Below are positions 45,223-55,056 of a DNA stretch of 64,000 nucleotides, in pieces. Numbering within the stretch: the stretch's first letter is position 1; the number at the start of each line of letters is the position of its first letter. A program made the position numbers and the translations under genes. This stretch comes from DASTFY01 sp963769115 (lineage in GTDB: Bacteria; Actinomycetota; Acidimicrobiia; Acidimicrobiales; Ilumatobacteraceae), in assembly GCA_963769115.1 (NCBI GenBank), contig CAVYKN010000007.1, positions 124,001 to 188,000 of the forward strand. The letters are read 5' to 3'. The notes beneath the pieces are model-generated. The model searched no databases, was not told the DNA's origin, and was given only the letters and a program-made list of their open reading frames with translations.

Positions 45223-46717
45223 TCAGCGCATCCAGCGGACGATCACGCCGGCCTCGCCGGCCATCTGGGGCTCCTCGGGCACCAGCCCGCAGGTGTCCGA
45301 GATGAAGATGGCGACGCGCCCGTCGTCACTCAGCGAGGGACGGGTACTGATGTCGTCGGCGCCCGTGGGGTCATGGGTGCCGGGCAGCGTCGTGGTGGTC
45401 GTCGTCGGCGTGGGCTTCGGCTGGCAGGGCCGGGCCGCCTGCTCGGCCGAGTTCACCGAGAGGAGGAAGATCGTCCCGTTCGTCAGGTCGCGCATGAACG
45501 TGTCCCGCGTGCTGTTGCGATCGCCCGGCACCAGGCGGTTCGAGCTGGACACAAAGCCCACGCGCGTGCAGTTGCCGTTGACGACGATCCGGTTGCTTGC
45601 CCCGGTGACGTGGTTACCGTTGCTGTCGAGGCTCATCATCCTCGTTGAGCCGCTGGCGATGTCGAAGAGGAACACGTCGTCCGTCGCGTCGGGGTCCCCA
45701 GGGACGATGCCGGCGTCCTTCGACTGGTACGTCGCGCACGCCCCACTGCCGCTGATGTCGGGCCGCGACGCGAGCGCCGGGGTGCCGTTGGGCCGGCGGC
45801 TGACCAGCGTGGTGGTGTTGGCCTGCAGGTTGCGGACGTAGATGCGCTGTCCTTGGGACATTGACGTCGCCGTGGCGTTCCCGGCAAAGGACGCGAACAC
45901 CATCATCGAGCCGTTGGTGCTGAGCTGGCAGCGATAGCTCCCAGAGTCGAGGGCCTGGCCGGCGTTCCCGACGCTGGTCAGGCGGACGTTGCGCAAGTTG
46001 GACCTGGAGGTGACGAAGCAGTCCTCCTGCCCGTTCCCGTCCCCTGGGACCAGATTGGTGGCGTCCGAGCTGTAGGCGATCGTGGAGCCGTCCTCACTGA
46101 TGTCCGGGCGGCTGCTCCAGCCACCCACGCTGGCAGCACCGGTCGTGCTGATGCTGGCGATCGAGGTGACCCCGGTGTTCATGTCCTTGAGGAAGACGTC
46201 CTGCTGCCGGCCGTTGCCGTCGGTCACGAGGTTGGTGCCCTGGGAGGTGAACACGACGTAGCGGCCGTCGGCGCTGACGTCGGGGAACGACGACTCGCCG
46301 TTCGCGTAGCAACCGTTCGGCGCCCTGCTCACCAGCTCGGTCACGCCGGAGACGAGGTTCGTCCGGTAGATCTGCGTCTCGGGGCCGGGTGGCTTGGGAC
46401 AGCCCGGCGGGCGGCTTGTTGGACAAGACCAGGTTCTCGCTGCCGTGGTGGTACACAGCCCACAGCCCGTCGGCGGAGATCTGGGCGCGGGAGGCCGAGC
46501 CGTCGTAGGTCTGGCCCGGCGGCGGCTTGCCGGCGAGGAAGGTGATGCCGTCAGGTGTGCCCGGCACGGGCGTGCCACCGCCGGGCACCGTTGGCGTCGG
46601 CGTCGTCGGCGGGGTCGCCACGGTCGGCGGCCCGCCACCACCGGGGGGTACGCAGCCGGCGGCGAGCGCCACGGCCAGTCCCGTCAGAACCGCCCAGGCT
46701 CTCGGGTTCCCGCGCAT
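45223..46717 (-). CDS. Secreted beta-propeller lipoprotein (PD40/TolB-like), frameshifted
   Basis: Signal peptide ending in a lipobox (VALAAGC) and a Pro/Thr/Gly linker, then repeated PD40-like blades: ISADGLWAVYHHGSENLVLS, SADGRYVVFTSQGTNLV, SEDGSTIAYSSDATNLV, STNGSMMVFASFAGNA and SDDGRVAIFISDTCGLV, each followed by a D-x-F-(L/V)-x-D turn. Frame change near 46395 (after AGLSQATRP). ATG at 46717. Joined about 498 residues. Function unknown; such propellers bind ligands or other proteins outside the cell. Confidence 0.78.
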
Positions 46718-47014
46718 CTCTACGTTCCCCACCGCCAGCCGCAGGGCTGCCCGGTGGAGCCTCCTCGCCGGCCACCGTAGGCCAGCCCGCCCGGCCAGAC
46801 CATGCGCGGCGGTCGGGCTGACCTGCGGACTCGCTCGACGATCCGTGCTCCGTGCGCAGGCGGTCCGCGATGTCTCTGCCCAGGTCACGGAGCGATGGCC
46901 GGCTCCGGTGTTCACGTCCCTGTCACCGTGGCGTCAGGTCCCGTCCCGATGGCAACGGCCACTCCGCGGGGTGAGCCGAGCACGGCGGGTGTCGGCTGAT
47001 CGGCCACTCCGCTG
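46718..47014. other. Spacer between propeller lipoprotein and PhzF gene
   Basis: 297 bases. If the PhzF gene stops at 47015 as reconstructed, this stretch holds no recognisable gene. It presumably carries the lipoprotein promoter. I see no clear operator or hairpin. Confidence 0.3.
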
Positions 47015-47850
47015 TCAGAGATCGACCTCGCCGCTGCACGCAGGTCACGGTGCCGCCGCCGACCCAGATCGCGCCGTCGGCGTCCTGGGTGACGACGACC
47101 CGACCGGCGCGGCCGAGCGCCGTCCCCTGGCTGGCCACGTACGGCGCCGTGACCCGGCCGGTGCGCAGCAGCCACTCGGCCAGCGAGGCGTTGAGGCTCC
47201 CGGTCACGGGATCCTCGGTCGTGGCGCCGTCCTTGGGAAAGAAGGCGCGCACCTCGATGGCCTGGGGAGCACCCTCCGGATAGAGGGCGACGACACCGAC
47301 GTCGAGATCGACCGGGTTGGGCCGGACGGCCAGCACCGCCTCGACGCTGGCCAGCAGCACGGCCACCCAACCGGGACCGTTGTCGACCCACTGGGCATCG
47401 ACGATGTCGTCACTGTCGATGCCGAGGAGCTCAGCCAAGTGGATCTGCACGTCCTCGTCCACCGGCCCTGAGCGGACGAGGGGTGGCGCGGCGAAGAAGC
47501 CGTGCCCGTCGTCGAGGACCCGGATCGGGATCAACCCCGCTGCGCACTCCTGGACGGCCTGCTCGGCATCGAGCGGGGTCCCGCCCGCCTCCCGCCAGGC
47601 GTGCCAGGTGCCGAGCGTCGGGTGGCCGGCGAACGGCAGCTCCAGGACAGGCGTGAAGATGCGGACCCGGTAGTCGGCCTCCGGCGCCGTCGGCGGCAGG
47701 ACGAACGTGGTCTCCGACAGGTTCGTCCACCGGGCGAAGAGTCTGCATCTCCTCCGTCGACAGGCCCTCGCCGTCCAGGACCACGGCGACCGGATTGCCC
47801 TGGTAGGGCACGGCGGTGAAGACGTCGACCTGGTGGAACGGGCGCAGCAT
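47015..47850 (-). CDS. PhzF-family epimerase/isomerase, frameshifted
   Basis: Starts MLRPFHQVDVFTAVPYQGNP (ATG 47850). After a frame change near 47742 it reads ARWTNLSETTFVLPP, with the conserved catalytic Glu in LSET, then FTPVLELPFAGHPTLGTWHA and EDPVTGSLNASLAEWLL, all PhzF signatures. A second frame change near the end gives the usual C-terminus GGGTVTC followed by SGEVDL and a stop at 47015; otherwise the frame runs on to 46923. Members isomerise small acids or amino-acid-like compounds; the substrate is unknown. Confidence 0.8.
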
Positions 47851-47890
47851 CCGGCGAGTGTGCCACCGTGATCGCCGTAGGGTGGCGGGA

Positions 47891-48469
47891 ATGACGATCG
47901 ACACCGTGCAGTTCACGTCGATGGAGCAGGGGACGCGCGAGGAGTACGAGTTCCTCCACCGGCTGGAGGCCGACTACATCGGCCGCTTACCCGACCGGCT
48001 CCTGGCCGGGCTGCGCCGGCTCGACGACGGGTTGTCCGGCTACCGGGTGACCCGCCTCGAGCACTCGCTGCAGACCGCGACCCGCGCCCAGGCCGACGGA
48101 GCCGACCTGGAGATGGTGGTGGCGGCGTTGGTCCACGACATCGGCGACGACCTGGCGCCGGACAACCACTCGCAGCTGGCGGCGGCGATCATCCGGCCCT
48201 ACGTGCGCGAGGAGGTGACGTGGACGGTGGCGATGCACGGGCTGTTCCAGCTCAGGTATTACGGCCACCACATCGGCCTCGACCCCGACGGGCGGGAGCA
48301 GTACCGCGACCACCCCTGGTACGACACGTGCGACCAGTTCTGCGCGCGGTGGGACCAGGCGTCGTTCGACCCGGACTACCCCACGCTCCCGCTCGAGGCC
48401 TTCGAGCCGCTCGTCCGCGAGGTCTTCGGCCGTCCGGCCTTCGACCCCGCCATCATCGAGCCTGCCTGA
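47891..48469 (+). CDS. HD-domain protein with a full di-metal ligand set (possible di-iron oxygenase)
   Basis: 192 residues from ATG 47891. Ligand candidates are His58 (TRLEHSLQTA), His82-Asp83 (ALVHDIGDD), His93 (APDNHSQLA), His116 (VAMHGLFQL) and Asp155 (ARWDQASFD): the H...HD...H...H...D set shared by HD-domain di-iron oxygenases (MIOX, PhnZ, TmpB) and some phosphohydrolases. The ending CDQFCARWDQASFDPDYPTL is reminiscent of the PhnZ/TmpB group. Its nearness to an inositol island invites comparison with myo-inositol oxygenase, but it lacks obvious MIOX substrate motifs. Divergent from PhzF. Confidence 0.72.
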   Translation: MTIDTVQFTSMEQGTREEYEFLHRLEADYIGRLPDRLLAGLRRLDDGLSGYRVTRLEHSLQTATRAQADGADLEMVVAALVHDIGDDLAPDNHSQLAAAIIRPYVREEVTWTVAMHGLFQLRYYGHHIGLDPDGREQYRDHPWYDTCDQFCARWDQASFDPDYPTLPLEAFEPLVREVFGRPAFDPAIIEPA

Positions 48470-48474
48470 CGCAA

Positions 48475-50073
48475 TCAGGCCCAGTCCATCCCTTCGGTTG
48501 CGGCCGATGGCGTGATCTCTGGCAGGCGCCGCATGCGGAACCCGTTGAGGACTCCGATGAGGCTGGCGAGCATCGGCACGAGGAGCGCGACCTGTAGGGA
48601 CCGATCTCTCGCGTCAGTGTTGATGCGGAGGATCTCGGCTTGGATGTCTTCGGGCTCGTCGACGAGCAAGGCGTCGAGTTGGGTGTTGCTCATGACTTCC
48701 GCGCTCTCCTCCAGCGTGTCCGCGATCTGCTGCTGTTGGGGTGGGGGGATCACGTTGCTCTCTTCGGTCAGGTTGGTGAACGTCAGCGAGAGCACGGCCA
48801 GCATGATGCCGCCGGCCATCGCGAGTCCGAACGACAGACCGAACGATCCGGCCGCGGAGTTGACCCCGGCCGCCTCGCTCACCCGTTCCTCCTCGATCGG
48901 GGACAACGTGTAGTTGTTCAGCTGCGACACCAGCAAGCCCAACCCCGATCCTGTGATCAGCAGGGGGACGAGGAGGGCCCAGCCGGAGTCCGCTCGGGGC
49001 ACGATCGGGATGATCAACGCCATCCCCAGCGTGCTGAGAGCAAATCCCACCAGGACGATGTTGCTCGGGCGGCGGTTTCCCGCCTTGCGCCCGGCGAGAA
49101 GGGCCACTCCGAACATGCTGAGCGACAGCGGGGCGAGGGACAGGCCCGCCTGCATCGCGTTGTACTCGAGGGTCATCTGCAGGAAGATCGGAAGCGCGAT
49201 CATCGCCCCGCCGAGGGTGACCTGCTGCAGCATCTGCTGGGTGATCCCGATGCGGAAGTGCGGGAACCGGAACAGGTCGGGGTCGAGGAGGGTCAGCTTC
49301 CCCTGACGCTTGCGCCGCACCAGCCAGTAGGCGAGGAGCGCGAGCGCGATCGCACCGAGCGCCATGAGCAGCCCGACGAGCTCGCCGCCTTCCTGCCAGA
49401 CCAGGATGCCCAGAACGACACCACCCATGCCGACGACGGACAGGACGGCGCCCACCACGTCGATGTGTCGGGGTCCGGTGTACGCCACGTCGCGGACGAG
49501 GTTGATCTGCGACAGCACCACTGCGATGACGACGACTTCGAGAAGGAAACCGACGCGCCACGACAGATAGGTCGTGACGAAACCCCCGAGAAGTGGTCCG
49601 ACCGCGGCGGCGATCGCCGCTGCTGCGCCCACCAGCGCGTACGCCTGCTTCCGGGCCGCCCCTTCGAAGTTCCCGTGGATGAGGGACTGCATCGCTGGCA
49701 GCAGGAGCGACGCTCCGAGTCCACCGATGATGGCCCAGAAGACGATGACCGCAGTCAGGCTCTGAGCCAATGTCATCGCCAAGGCCCCGATGGCGTAGGC
49801 CACCAGTCCGATCACGTAGGCGCGCTTGCGCCCGATGATGTCGCCGACCTTGCTGCTGATCAGGATGAACGCCGCCGAGACCAGCGCCTCCAACGCGATG
49901 GCTGACTGGACGCCGCTCACCGTCGTATCGAGGTCCTCAACGACCGCTGAGATCGAGACGTTCATCAGCGATGTGTCGACAACGAGCACGAACATCGCTG
50001 CCGCCAACAAGACGGCCAATCGAGGACTCGCCGTGCCCTCCGCAGGGACGCCGGCATTCGTCTCTGCGGCCAT
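48475..50073 (-). CDS. MFS transporter, DHA2 (14-TM) drug/exporter type
   Basis: 532 residues. Motif A appears as SKVGDIIGRKRAYVIG after the second helix; LVVDTSLMNVSISAVVEDL is the helix-1 signature of the DHA2 family (usually D-x-T-I-V-N-x-A-L-P). About 14 membrane segments plus a periplasmic loop near residues 445-500 (ESNVIPPPQQQQIADTLEES). Proton-driven export of small organic molecules is expected. Convergent with the HD gene (5 bases) and divergent from the glycosidase-like gene. The frame is intact; base composition is a little less GC-rich than around it. Confidence 0.9.
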   Translation of the reverse strand: MAAETNAGVPAEGTASPRLAVLLAAAMFVLVVDTSLMNVSISAVVEDLDTTVSGVQSAIALEALVSAAFILISSKVGDIIGRKRAYVIGLVAYAIGALAMTLAQSLTAVIVFWAIIGGLGASLLLPAMQSLIHGNFEGAARKQAYALVGAAAAIAAAVGPLLGGFVTTYLSWRVGFLLEVVVIAVVLSQINLVRDVAYTGPRHIDVVGAVLSVVGMGGVVLGILVWQEGGELVGLLMALGAIALALLAYWLVRRKRQGKLTLLDPDLFRFPHFRIGITQQMLQQVTLGGAMIALPIFLQMTLEYNAMQAGLSLAPLSLSMFGVALLAGRKAGNRRPSNIVLVGFALSTLGMALIIPIVPRADSGWALLVPLLITGSGLGLLVSQLNNYTLSPIEEERVSEAAGVNSAAGSFGLSFGLAMAGGIMLAVLSLTFTNLTEESNVIPPPQQQQIADTLEESAEVMSNTQLDALLVDEPEDIQAEILRINTDARDRSLQVALLVPMLASLIGVLNGFRMRRLPEITPSAATEGMDWA

Positions 50074-50245
50074 AGGACACCCCCCGAAACTCTTGTGCGG
50101 AAGTCCTGCCTAGCACCCCTCCACCGCCGCTGCCGACAACATCACGGCGTCCGGGCGCTCGCGGGCGGCGCGGGCGGGCTCTGCTTCTCGCTCGGGCGCC
50201 CCCGATTCGCGTCGCCGGTGCCGGCACGACGAAGATCGGAGTGTC

Positions 50246-52085
50246 ATGGGTCCGCTCGTTCGGCTCGGTGAGGCGCTGCTGCCCGAGGGTGTAGTACTCG
50301 AACGGGCGGTCGACGACGGGGTCGAACGCGTCCGGTTGACGGCAACCCGAGATCTCACGGGCATGGCGACAGGCTGGTTCTGGCGACTCGGTGCCCGGGT
50401 CGCGGTACGTGTCGAGGGGGGACCGAGCTATCTCGGGTTCGCCTGCACACAGTTCGCGCTCCCGGTGGTCGCCGGTCCTCTGCTCGACTTCGACTTCAAC
50501 CCGTCACCCGGTCTGCATTCGCCGCCGGTGCTTGGCGTGCTGCTGGCCCGGGTCGAGCAGCGACACGTGTTGCTGGCCCCGGTGGATCATCCGCACGAGC
50601 AGGTGATCGGTGTCGCGGATGGCGGACTCGTTTGGGGTTGGCATGGTGACCTCGACGAGGTGCCGGCGGGCTTCTCCACGACGCTCGGGATCTACGTGGG
50701 TGACTCGGCGGCCGACCTGCTGGATCGATGGGGGGCCGAGGTGCGAGGGGAGCGCCCACGCCGGTCGAGGGATGCCAACCCGATCGTCTCGCACCTGTCG
50801 TACTGGACGGATAACGGCGCCGCCTATTGGTATCGCACCGAAGTCGGTCGGACGATCGGGGCCAGCGTCGCCGAGGCCGTGGAGACCTTGCGGGCCGACG
50901 CCGTGCCGGTCCGGGCCGTCGAGCTGGATTCGTGGTGCTACCAGCACGAGGTGCCGCGGCCGATCACGGAGATCGGCTATCCGGAGGAGGTGCCGCCCTC
51001 GGGGTTGATGAGGTGGGAACCGCGCGCTGATGCGTTCGATCCACCGTCACCCGGCCATGACCCGATCGAGCAGCTTGCTGACCGCCTCGGCCATCCACCG
51101 CTGGTCATCCACGCCCGTCACATCTCGCCGCAATCGCCGTACCTCACGGAGGGGGAGTGGTGGGTCGACGCACTCGCGGCCCACCCTGTCGACCCGACGT
51201 TCTTCCGGCGTTGGTTCGAGGATGCACGCCGCTGGGGTGTGTGCGCGATCGAGCAGGACTGGATGCTGCTCTCGTGGTTCGGTGTCCGAGCCATGCGCGC
51301 CGCACCGGACCGGGCGGCTGCCTGGCAGCGCGGGCTCGATGCGTTGGCCGACGAGTTCGGCGTCGAGCTGATCTGGTGCATGGCCACGCCCGCCGACATC
51401 GTGCTCGCGGCCACGCTCGATCACGTCGTCGCGGTGCGCACCAGCGACGACTACCGCTTCGCCGCCGACCCGGCGCTGCTGTGGACGTGGTACCTGACCG
51501 TCAACCGCCTCGCCGGCGCGCTCGAATTGCCCACGTTCAAGGACTGCTTCTTCTCCCGCCGTCCGTCCCAAGGAGGCGACGCCATCGACGGCGACGAGCA
51601 CGCCGAGCTCGAAGCACTGTTGGCGTGCATGTCGGCCGGGACCGGTCGGTATCGGCGACCGTGTCGGGCGCACGGACCGCGAGGTGGTCATGCGGACCTG
51701 CGACTCCGACGGACGACTCCGCCACGTCGACCGTCCTCTTGCCCTCGTCGACTCGTGCCTCTTCGGCGAGCCCGCCCGAGGCGAACGCCTCGCCTGGGCC
51801 ACCACCACATCGACCCGTGACGGCCATGTCTGGACGTACGTGGTCGCCATCAACACCGCCACCGAGCGACGAGTCATCGCCGACCGCCTCGAACTCGCAT
51901 CCATCGGGCTCGCCGGCTCGTCTGCGGTCTACGACTGGCGACGCGGCGCCGTCGAGCAGACGGACACGATCGGCACTGAGCTGGAGCCCCGTGACTGGGC
52001 CTTGTGGGTGTGCGCCCCACCGGGCGAGCACGCTGACGCCGGTGAGCTCACCAAGTACGTCACCGTCCCGTCCGACCTGAGCTGA
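50246..52085 (+). CDS. Glycoside hydrolase-like protein (GH31/GH36-type barrel), frameshifted
   Basis: About 612 residues. A beta-rich N-terminal half is followed by a barrel region: HLSYWTDNGAAYWYRTEVG, PVRAVELDSWCYQHEVPRPI (Asp after beta strand), VCAIEQDWMLLSWFG (candidate catalytic Asp) and VRTSDDYRFAAD. The YWTDNGAAYWY and D-x-W pattern recalls alpha-galactosidase/raffinose-synthase-like clan GH-D proteins, but I cannot place it in a family. Frame change near 51645; the second part (PVGIGDRVGRTDREVVMRTC to the stop at 52085) is a C-terminal beta domain. ATG at 50246 after GGAG. Confidence 0.6.
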
Positions 52086-52150
52086 CTGTCGCGGTGCGGT
52101 GCACAGGCTCGAGTCAGGCGATCGCTCGAGCACGCAGTGGCGGTGATGCG

Positions 52151-53545
52151 CTATTTCTTCCCGATCGGGGCCGGAGCGACCGTGGCGCCGATCTCCACCT
52201 GGCGGTGGAGCTCCAGCCAGGGCTGGCTCTTGGCGCCACCCTCCGGTTCGCCCCAGAGAACCGAGACGCGCGTCCCAGGCTTGGCGTACTCGGGGTCGAC
52301 GACTGCGAGTGAGAGCATCGCCCGCTCGTTCCAGCTGAAGCCGGTGTACGTCGAGGCCCCCATCGTTCGTCCCTGGGCGTCGTGGACCGCGTCGTACTGC
52401 CATGTCGCGTACGTCGCCCGCGGGAACTCGATGTAGAGCGCCGGGGTCTCCTCAGGCCGCATGTACGACTCGACGACTCGAGCAACGTCGGCAGGGTCCC
52501 ACACGAGCGTCACCTTCCGCCGATGATCATCGCCCGCCGTCCGTTCGAGCGCTTCTCGCCCGACGAAATCGTGGTCGAACTTGACCACATTGCCGTACCC
52601 GAGCTCCCGCGGCGTGAAGTAGTAATCCTGGATGTCCGGTGAATAGAAGCTGCCTCCGAGACCCCAGATCGCCTCGCTGCTGGTCGCCGGCAGCCACTCA
52701 CGGAAGGGGCGCAGTTGGTCGGCAGTGAAGATGGCCGGCATGGGCCGCGGGATCCAGCCCAGCTCCAGAGCGTTCGTGAAGTACGCGAGCGACCCGACCC
52801 GGCGCAGGTCGAGTGCAGATCCGGCCTCCAGGATCGCCTCCTTGACAGCGGGACCCTCATCCCAGGGTCCGAAGAACTCACACCCCGGATTGCCGGCCAT
52901 CGTGTGCCGCTGGGCCCAGACGTCATGGCCGGCGATGGAGACAGGGAAGATGTGCGACCACGGCGCCTCGGGCAAAGGAGCCCCGGTAAGCCGTTGCACG
53001 AGCTCCAACGCGTGCGGCCCCTCCACTTGGTACCGGTACACGGTGCGCCGGCCAGCGGGATTGTGGGAGAAGATCTCGTCGGCCTCGACCGACACGTCCC
53101 ACCCGCCGGTCTCGGCGCAGAACCGCACCCAGTTGTGGCCGGCCGCCCGACCCACGAGCACCATCTCCTCAGGGGCAATGGTGTAGAGGATCCCGTCGCC
53201 GATGAGATAGCCGTCGGGGCTGCAGCAGACGAAGTGTCGGGAACGACCGACACCGAAGGTCTCGAAGCTGTTCACCGCCAGGCTGGACAGGAGCCGCTGG
53301 GCATCCGGGCCGCGCAGGTAGGTCGTCGTCATGTGAAACGACTGGTCGTAGAACGCAATCCCCTCGCGCCACGCCCGTTGCTCGTCCCGCCACGTCGTGA
53401 ACTCCGGAGCGACGAACTCGGTGGGCTGGCGCAGCACGGCGTCCTTCAGGACGGATCCCTTGCGGTTGCTGTACAAGTGGTCGACGAGGTTGGGGACAGA
53501 GTCCAGGACATCCTGGAGCGATTGGGTCGGCTTCTCGGCAGTCAC
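52151..53545 (-). CDS. Folate-dependent O-demethylase, LigM/DesA type (GcvT/aminomethyltransferase family)
   Basis: 464 residues, the length of LigM/DesA rather than GcvT (about 365). LigM and DesA move the methyl of vanillate or syringate to tetrahydrofolate. N-terminal SLQDVLDSVPNLVDHLYSNR, GIAFYDQSFHMTTTYLRGPD and the GcvT-like HTMAGNPGCEFFGPWDEG support this, as does the C-terminal YTGFSWNERAMLSLAVVDPE. GTG at 53545 follows GAGGAG. Flanked by a glycosidase-like gene, an MFS gene and an aldo/keto reductase, suggesting use of a methoxylated (possibly glycosylated) compound. The frame is intact. Confidence 0.82.
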   Translation of the reverse strand: MTAEKPTQSLQDVLDSVPNLVDHLYSNRKGSVLKDAVLRQPTEFVAPEFTTWRDEQRAWREGIAFYDQSFHMTTTYLRGPDAQRLLSSLAVNSFETFGVGRSRHFVCCSPDGYLIGDGILYTIAPEEMVLVGRAAGHNWVRFCAETGGWDVSVEADEIFSHNPAGRRTVYRYQVEGPHALELVQRLTGAPLPEAPWSHIFPVSIAGHDVWAQRHTMAGNPGCEFFGPWDEGPAVKEAILEAGSALDLRRVGSLAYFTNALELGWIPRPMPAIFTADQLRPFREWLPATSSEAIWGLGGSFYSPDIQDYYFTPRELGYGNVVKFDHDFVGREALERTAGDDHRRKVTLVWDPADVARVVESYMRPEETPALYIEFPRATYATWQYDAVHDAQGRTMGASTYTGFSWNERAMLSLAVVDPEYAKPGTRVSVLWGEPEGGAKSQPWLELHRQVEIGATVAPAPIGKK

Positions 53546-53565
53546 GTCGTCTCCTCTGGGTTCGA

Positions 53566-53600
53566 TCCCGGCGCGGGCGCCGAGCGCACAGGCGCCGGGA
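53566..53600. promoter_or_regulatory. Inverted repeat in the divergent O-demethylase / aldo-keto reductase promoter region
   Basis: TCCCGGCGC (53566-53574) is repeated in reverse as GCGCCGGGA (53592-53600), 17 bases apart, 20 bases upstream of the O-demethylase start. It could be an operator or an RNA hairpin in the 294-base divergent region (53546-53839), in which I see nothing else. Confidence 0.35.
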
Positions 53601-53839
53601 GGTCACCGCGTGCGCCACGGTGTCGACGTGCACCCGAACCCGCACGTGGGTTCCCCGGTCGGAGCGTACTTGGCGTCTGCTGCGACGGGTTCGTCGATCC
53701 AGCGGACTCGCTGCCGGCGTCCGATCGCAGCAGAGGCTCAGCCGCCCACGTCGTGCTCTGCCCGAGACGCTGGGGTCGACTGACTTCTCGCGAAGTGGGT
53801 AGATGCTCACCGGAAGTCGAGCAAGCCAAGGAGTGTCCG

Positions 53840-54697
53840 GTGACCACGAACGTCCCGAGCGTCACGCTGACCAACGGCGTAGAGATGCCGATCCTTGGTT
53901 TCGGCGTGTACCAGATTCCTCCGGAGGAGACCGAACAGGCCGTGGCCACGGCCCTCGAGGTCGGGTACCGGCTCATCGACACGGCGGCGTCCTATGGGAA
54001 CGAGGAGGCGGTCGGCCGCGCCGTGCGCAGCAGCGGCATCTCGCGTGAGGAGTTGTTCGTCACGACGAAGCTGTGGATCCAGAATCCAGGTGAGGCGAAC
54101 GCGAAGGCCGCCTTCGAGGGATCCCTCGAGCGCCTCGGCCTCGACCACGTCGACCTGTACCTGATCCACCAGCCCCTCGGCGACTACTACAGCTTCTGGC
54201 GAGCGATGGAGCAGCTCTACGCCGACGGCCTCGCGCGGGCGATCGGTGTCGCGAACTTCTACCCCGACCGGCTTGTCGATCTCATCGAGCACAACGAAGT
54301 GACTCCGGCGGTCGACCAGATCGAGGCCAACCCGTTCTTCCAACGCCACGCCGACCAGGAGCTCATGCGCTCCCACGGCGTGCAACTCGAGTCCTGGGGC
54401 GGGTTCGGCGAGGGCCGGAACAACCTGTTCACCGACCCGACGCTCACCGCCATCGGCAACGCCCACGGGAAGTCCGTCGCCCAGGTGGTGCTCCGGTGGC
54501 TCATCCAGCGCAGCATCGTGACCATTCCGAAGTCGGTCCGCCGCGAACGCATGGAACAGAACCTCGACGTCTTCGACTTCACCCTGGCCGACGACGAAAT
54601 GACCCGCATCGCCACCATGGACACCGGAGCCTCGCTGTTCTTCGACCACCGCGACCCGACGATGGTCAGCTGGCTCAACAGTCGACGAGACACGTGA
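53840..54697 (+). CDS. Aldo/keto reductase
   Basis: 285 residues from GTG 53840 with AAGGAG upstream. The AKR tetrad is visible: Asp and Tyr in LIDTAASYGNEEAVG, Lys in FVTTKLWIQN and His in DLYLIHQPLGD. NADPH-binding end IPKSVRRERMEQNLDVFDF. Resembles 2,5-diketogluconate reductase-type AKR5 proteins. Divergent from the O-demethylase, so it may reduce an aldehyde formed in that pathway; this is inference. Confidence 0.9.
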   Translation: MTTNVPSVTLTNGVEMPILGFGVYQIPPEETEQAVATALEVGYRLIDTAASYGNEEAVGRAVRSSGISREELFVTTKLWIQNPGEANAKAAFEGSLERLGLDHVDLYLIHQPLGDYYSFWRAMEQLYADGLARAIGVANFYPDRLVDLIEHNEVTPAVDQIEANPFFQRHADQELMRSHGVQLESWGGFGEGRNNLFTDPTLTAIGNAHGKSVAQVVLRWLIQRSIVTIPKSVRRERMEQNLDVFDFTLADDEMTRIATMDTGASLFFDHRDPTMVSWLNSRRDT

Positions 54698-54731
54698 CGC
54701 CACGACTCGGCGCGGCCGACGTCGGGCGGAG

Positions 54732-55056
54732 TCAGTCTGCTGGGGCTTCGTCCGGTTCGGCCAGGAGGCCGGCGCTGGCGGCCAGCGCGCTGGCCAACAC
54801 CGGCGGCCCGCTCGACGACGGTGGCCACGTAGTGGCTGGCAGGGAGCCGGTTGCCGGGGAGCGGCGGGTCGCCGAGGGAGCGCACGAGCGCGGTCGGGTC
54901 GTCCACCGGGGTGATGGGCTCGGCGTCAGGCAGGGGCAGGCCGGTCCGCCACAGGTCCTCGGGGCGGAGCTGCCGCGGCTGGGCGCCGCGGCCGTTGCGC
55001 CCGGACGAGCGCCGGTTGCGTGACTGGCGCCCGTTGGTCGACTGCGCGTCGCTCAT
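54732..55056 (-). CDS. Small basic/Arg-rich protein coupled to the SNF2 gene, frameshifted
   Basis: About 108 residues: MSDAQSTNGRQSRNRRSSGR, then a folded-looking part PEDLWRTGLPLPDAEPITPV and ASHYVATVVERAA. Near 54803 the natural frame moves to VLASALAASAGLLAEPDEAP and the stop at 54732. The ATG at 55056 overlaps the SNF2 stop (ATGA). I do not recognise the family. The coupling suggests a partner of the helicase. Confidence 0.6.

Noticed and set aside
47891..48469. Calling the HD protein myo-inositol oxygenase because an inositol operon is nearby
   Set aside because: The ligand pattern is compatible, but the flanking residues look more like PhnZ/TmpB and the gene is not in the iol operon.
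52151..53545. Glycine cleavage T protein (GcvT)
   Set aside because: About 100 residues longer than GcvT, with no gcvH/gcvP nearby and LigM/DesA-like terminal motifs.
54259..55052. Apparent extension of the SNF2 frame down to 54259
   Set aside because: Created by the frameshifts: the true SNF2 end is the TGA at 55053 in another frame, and the extension runs antisense through the aldo/keto reductase.
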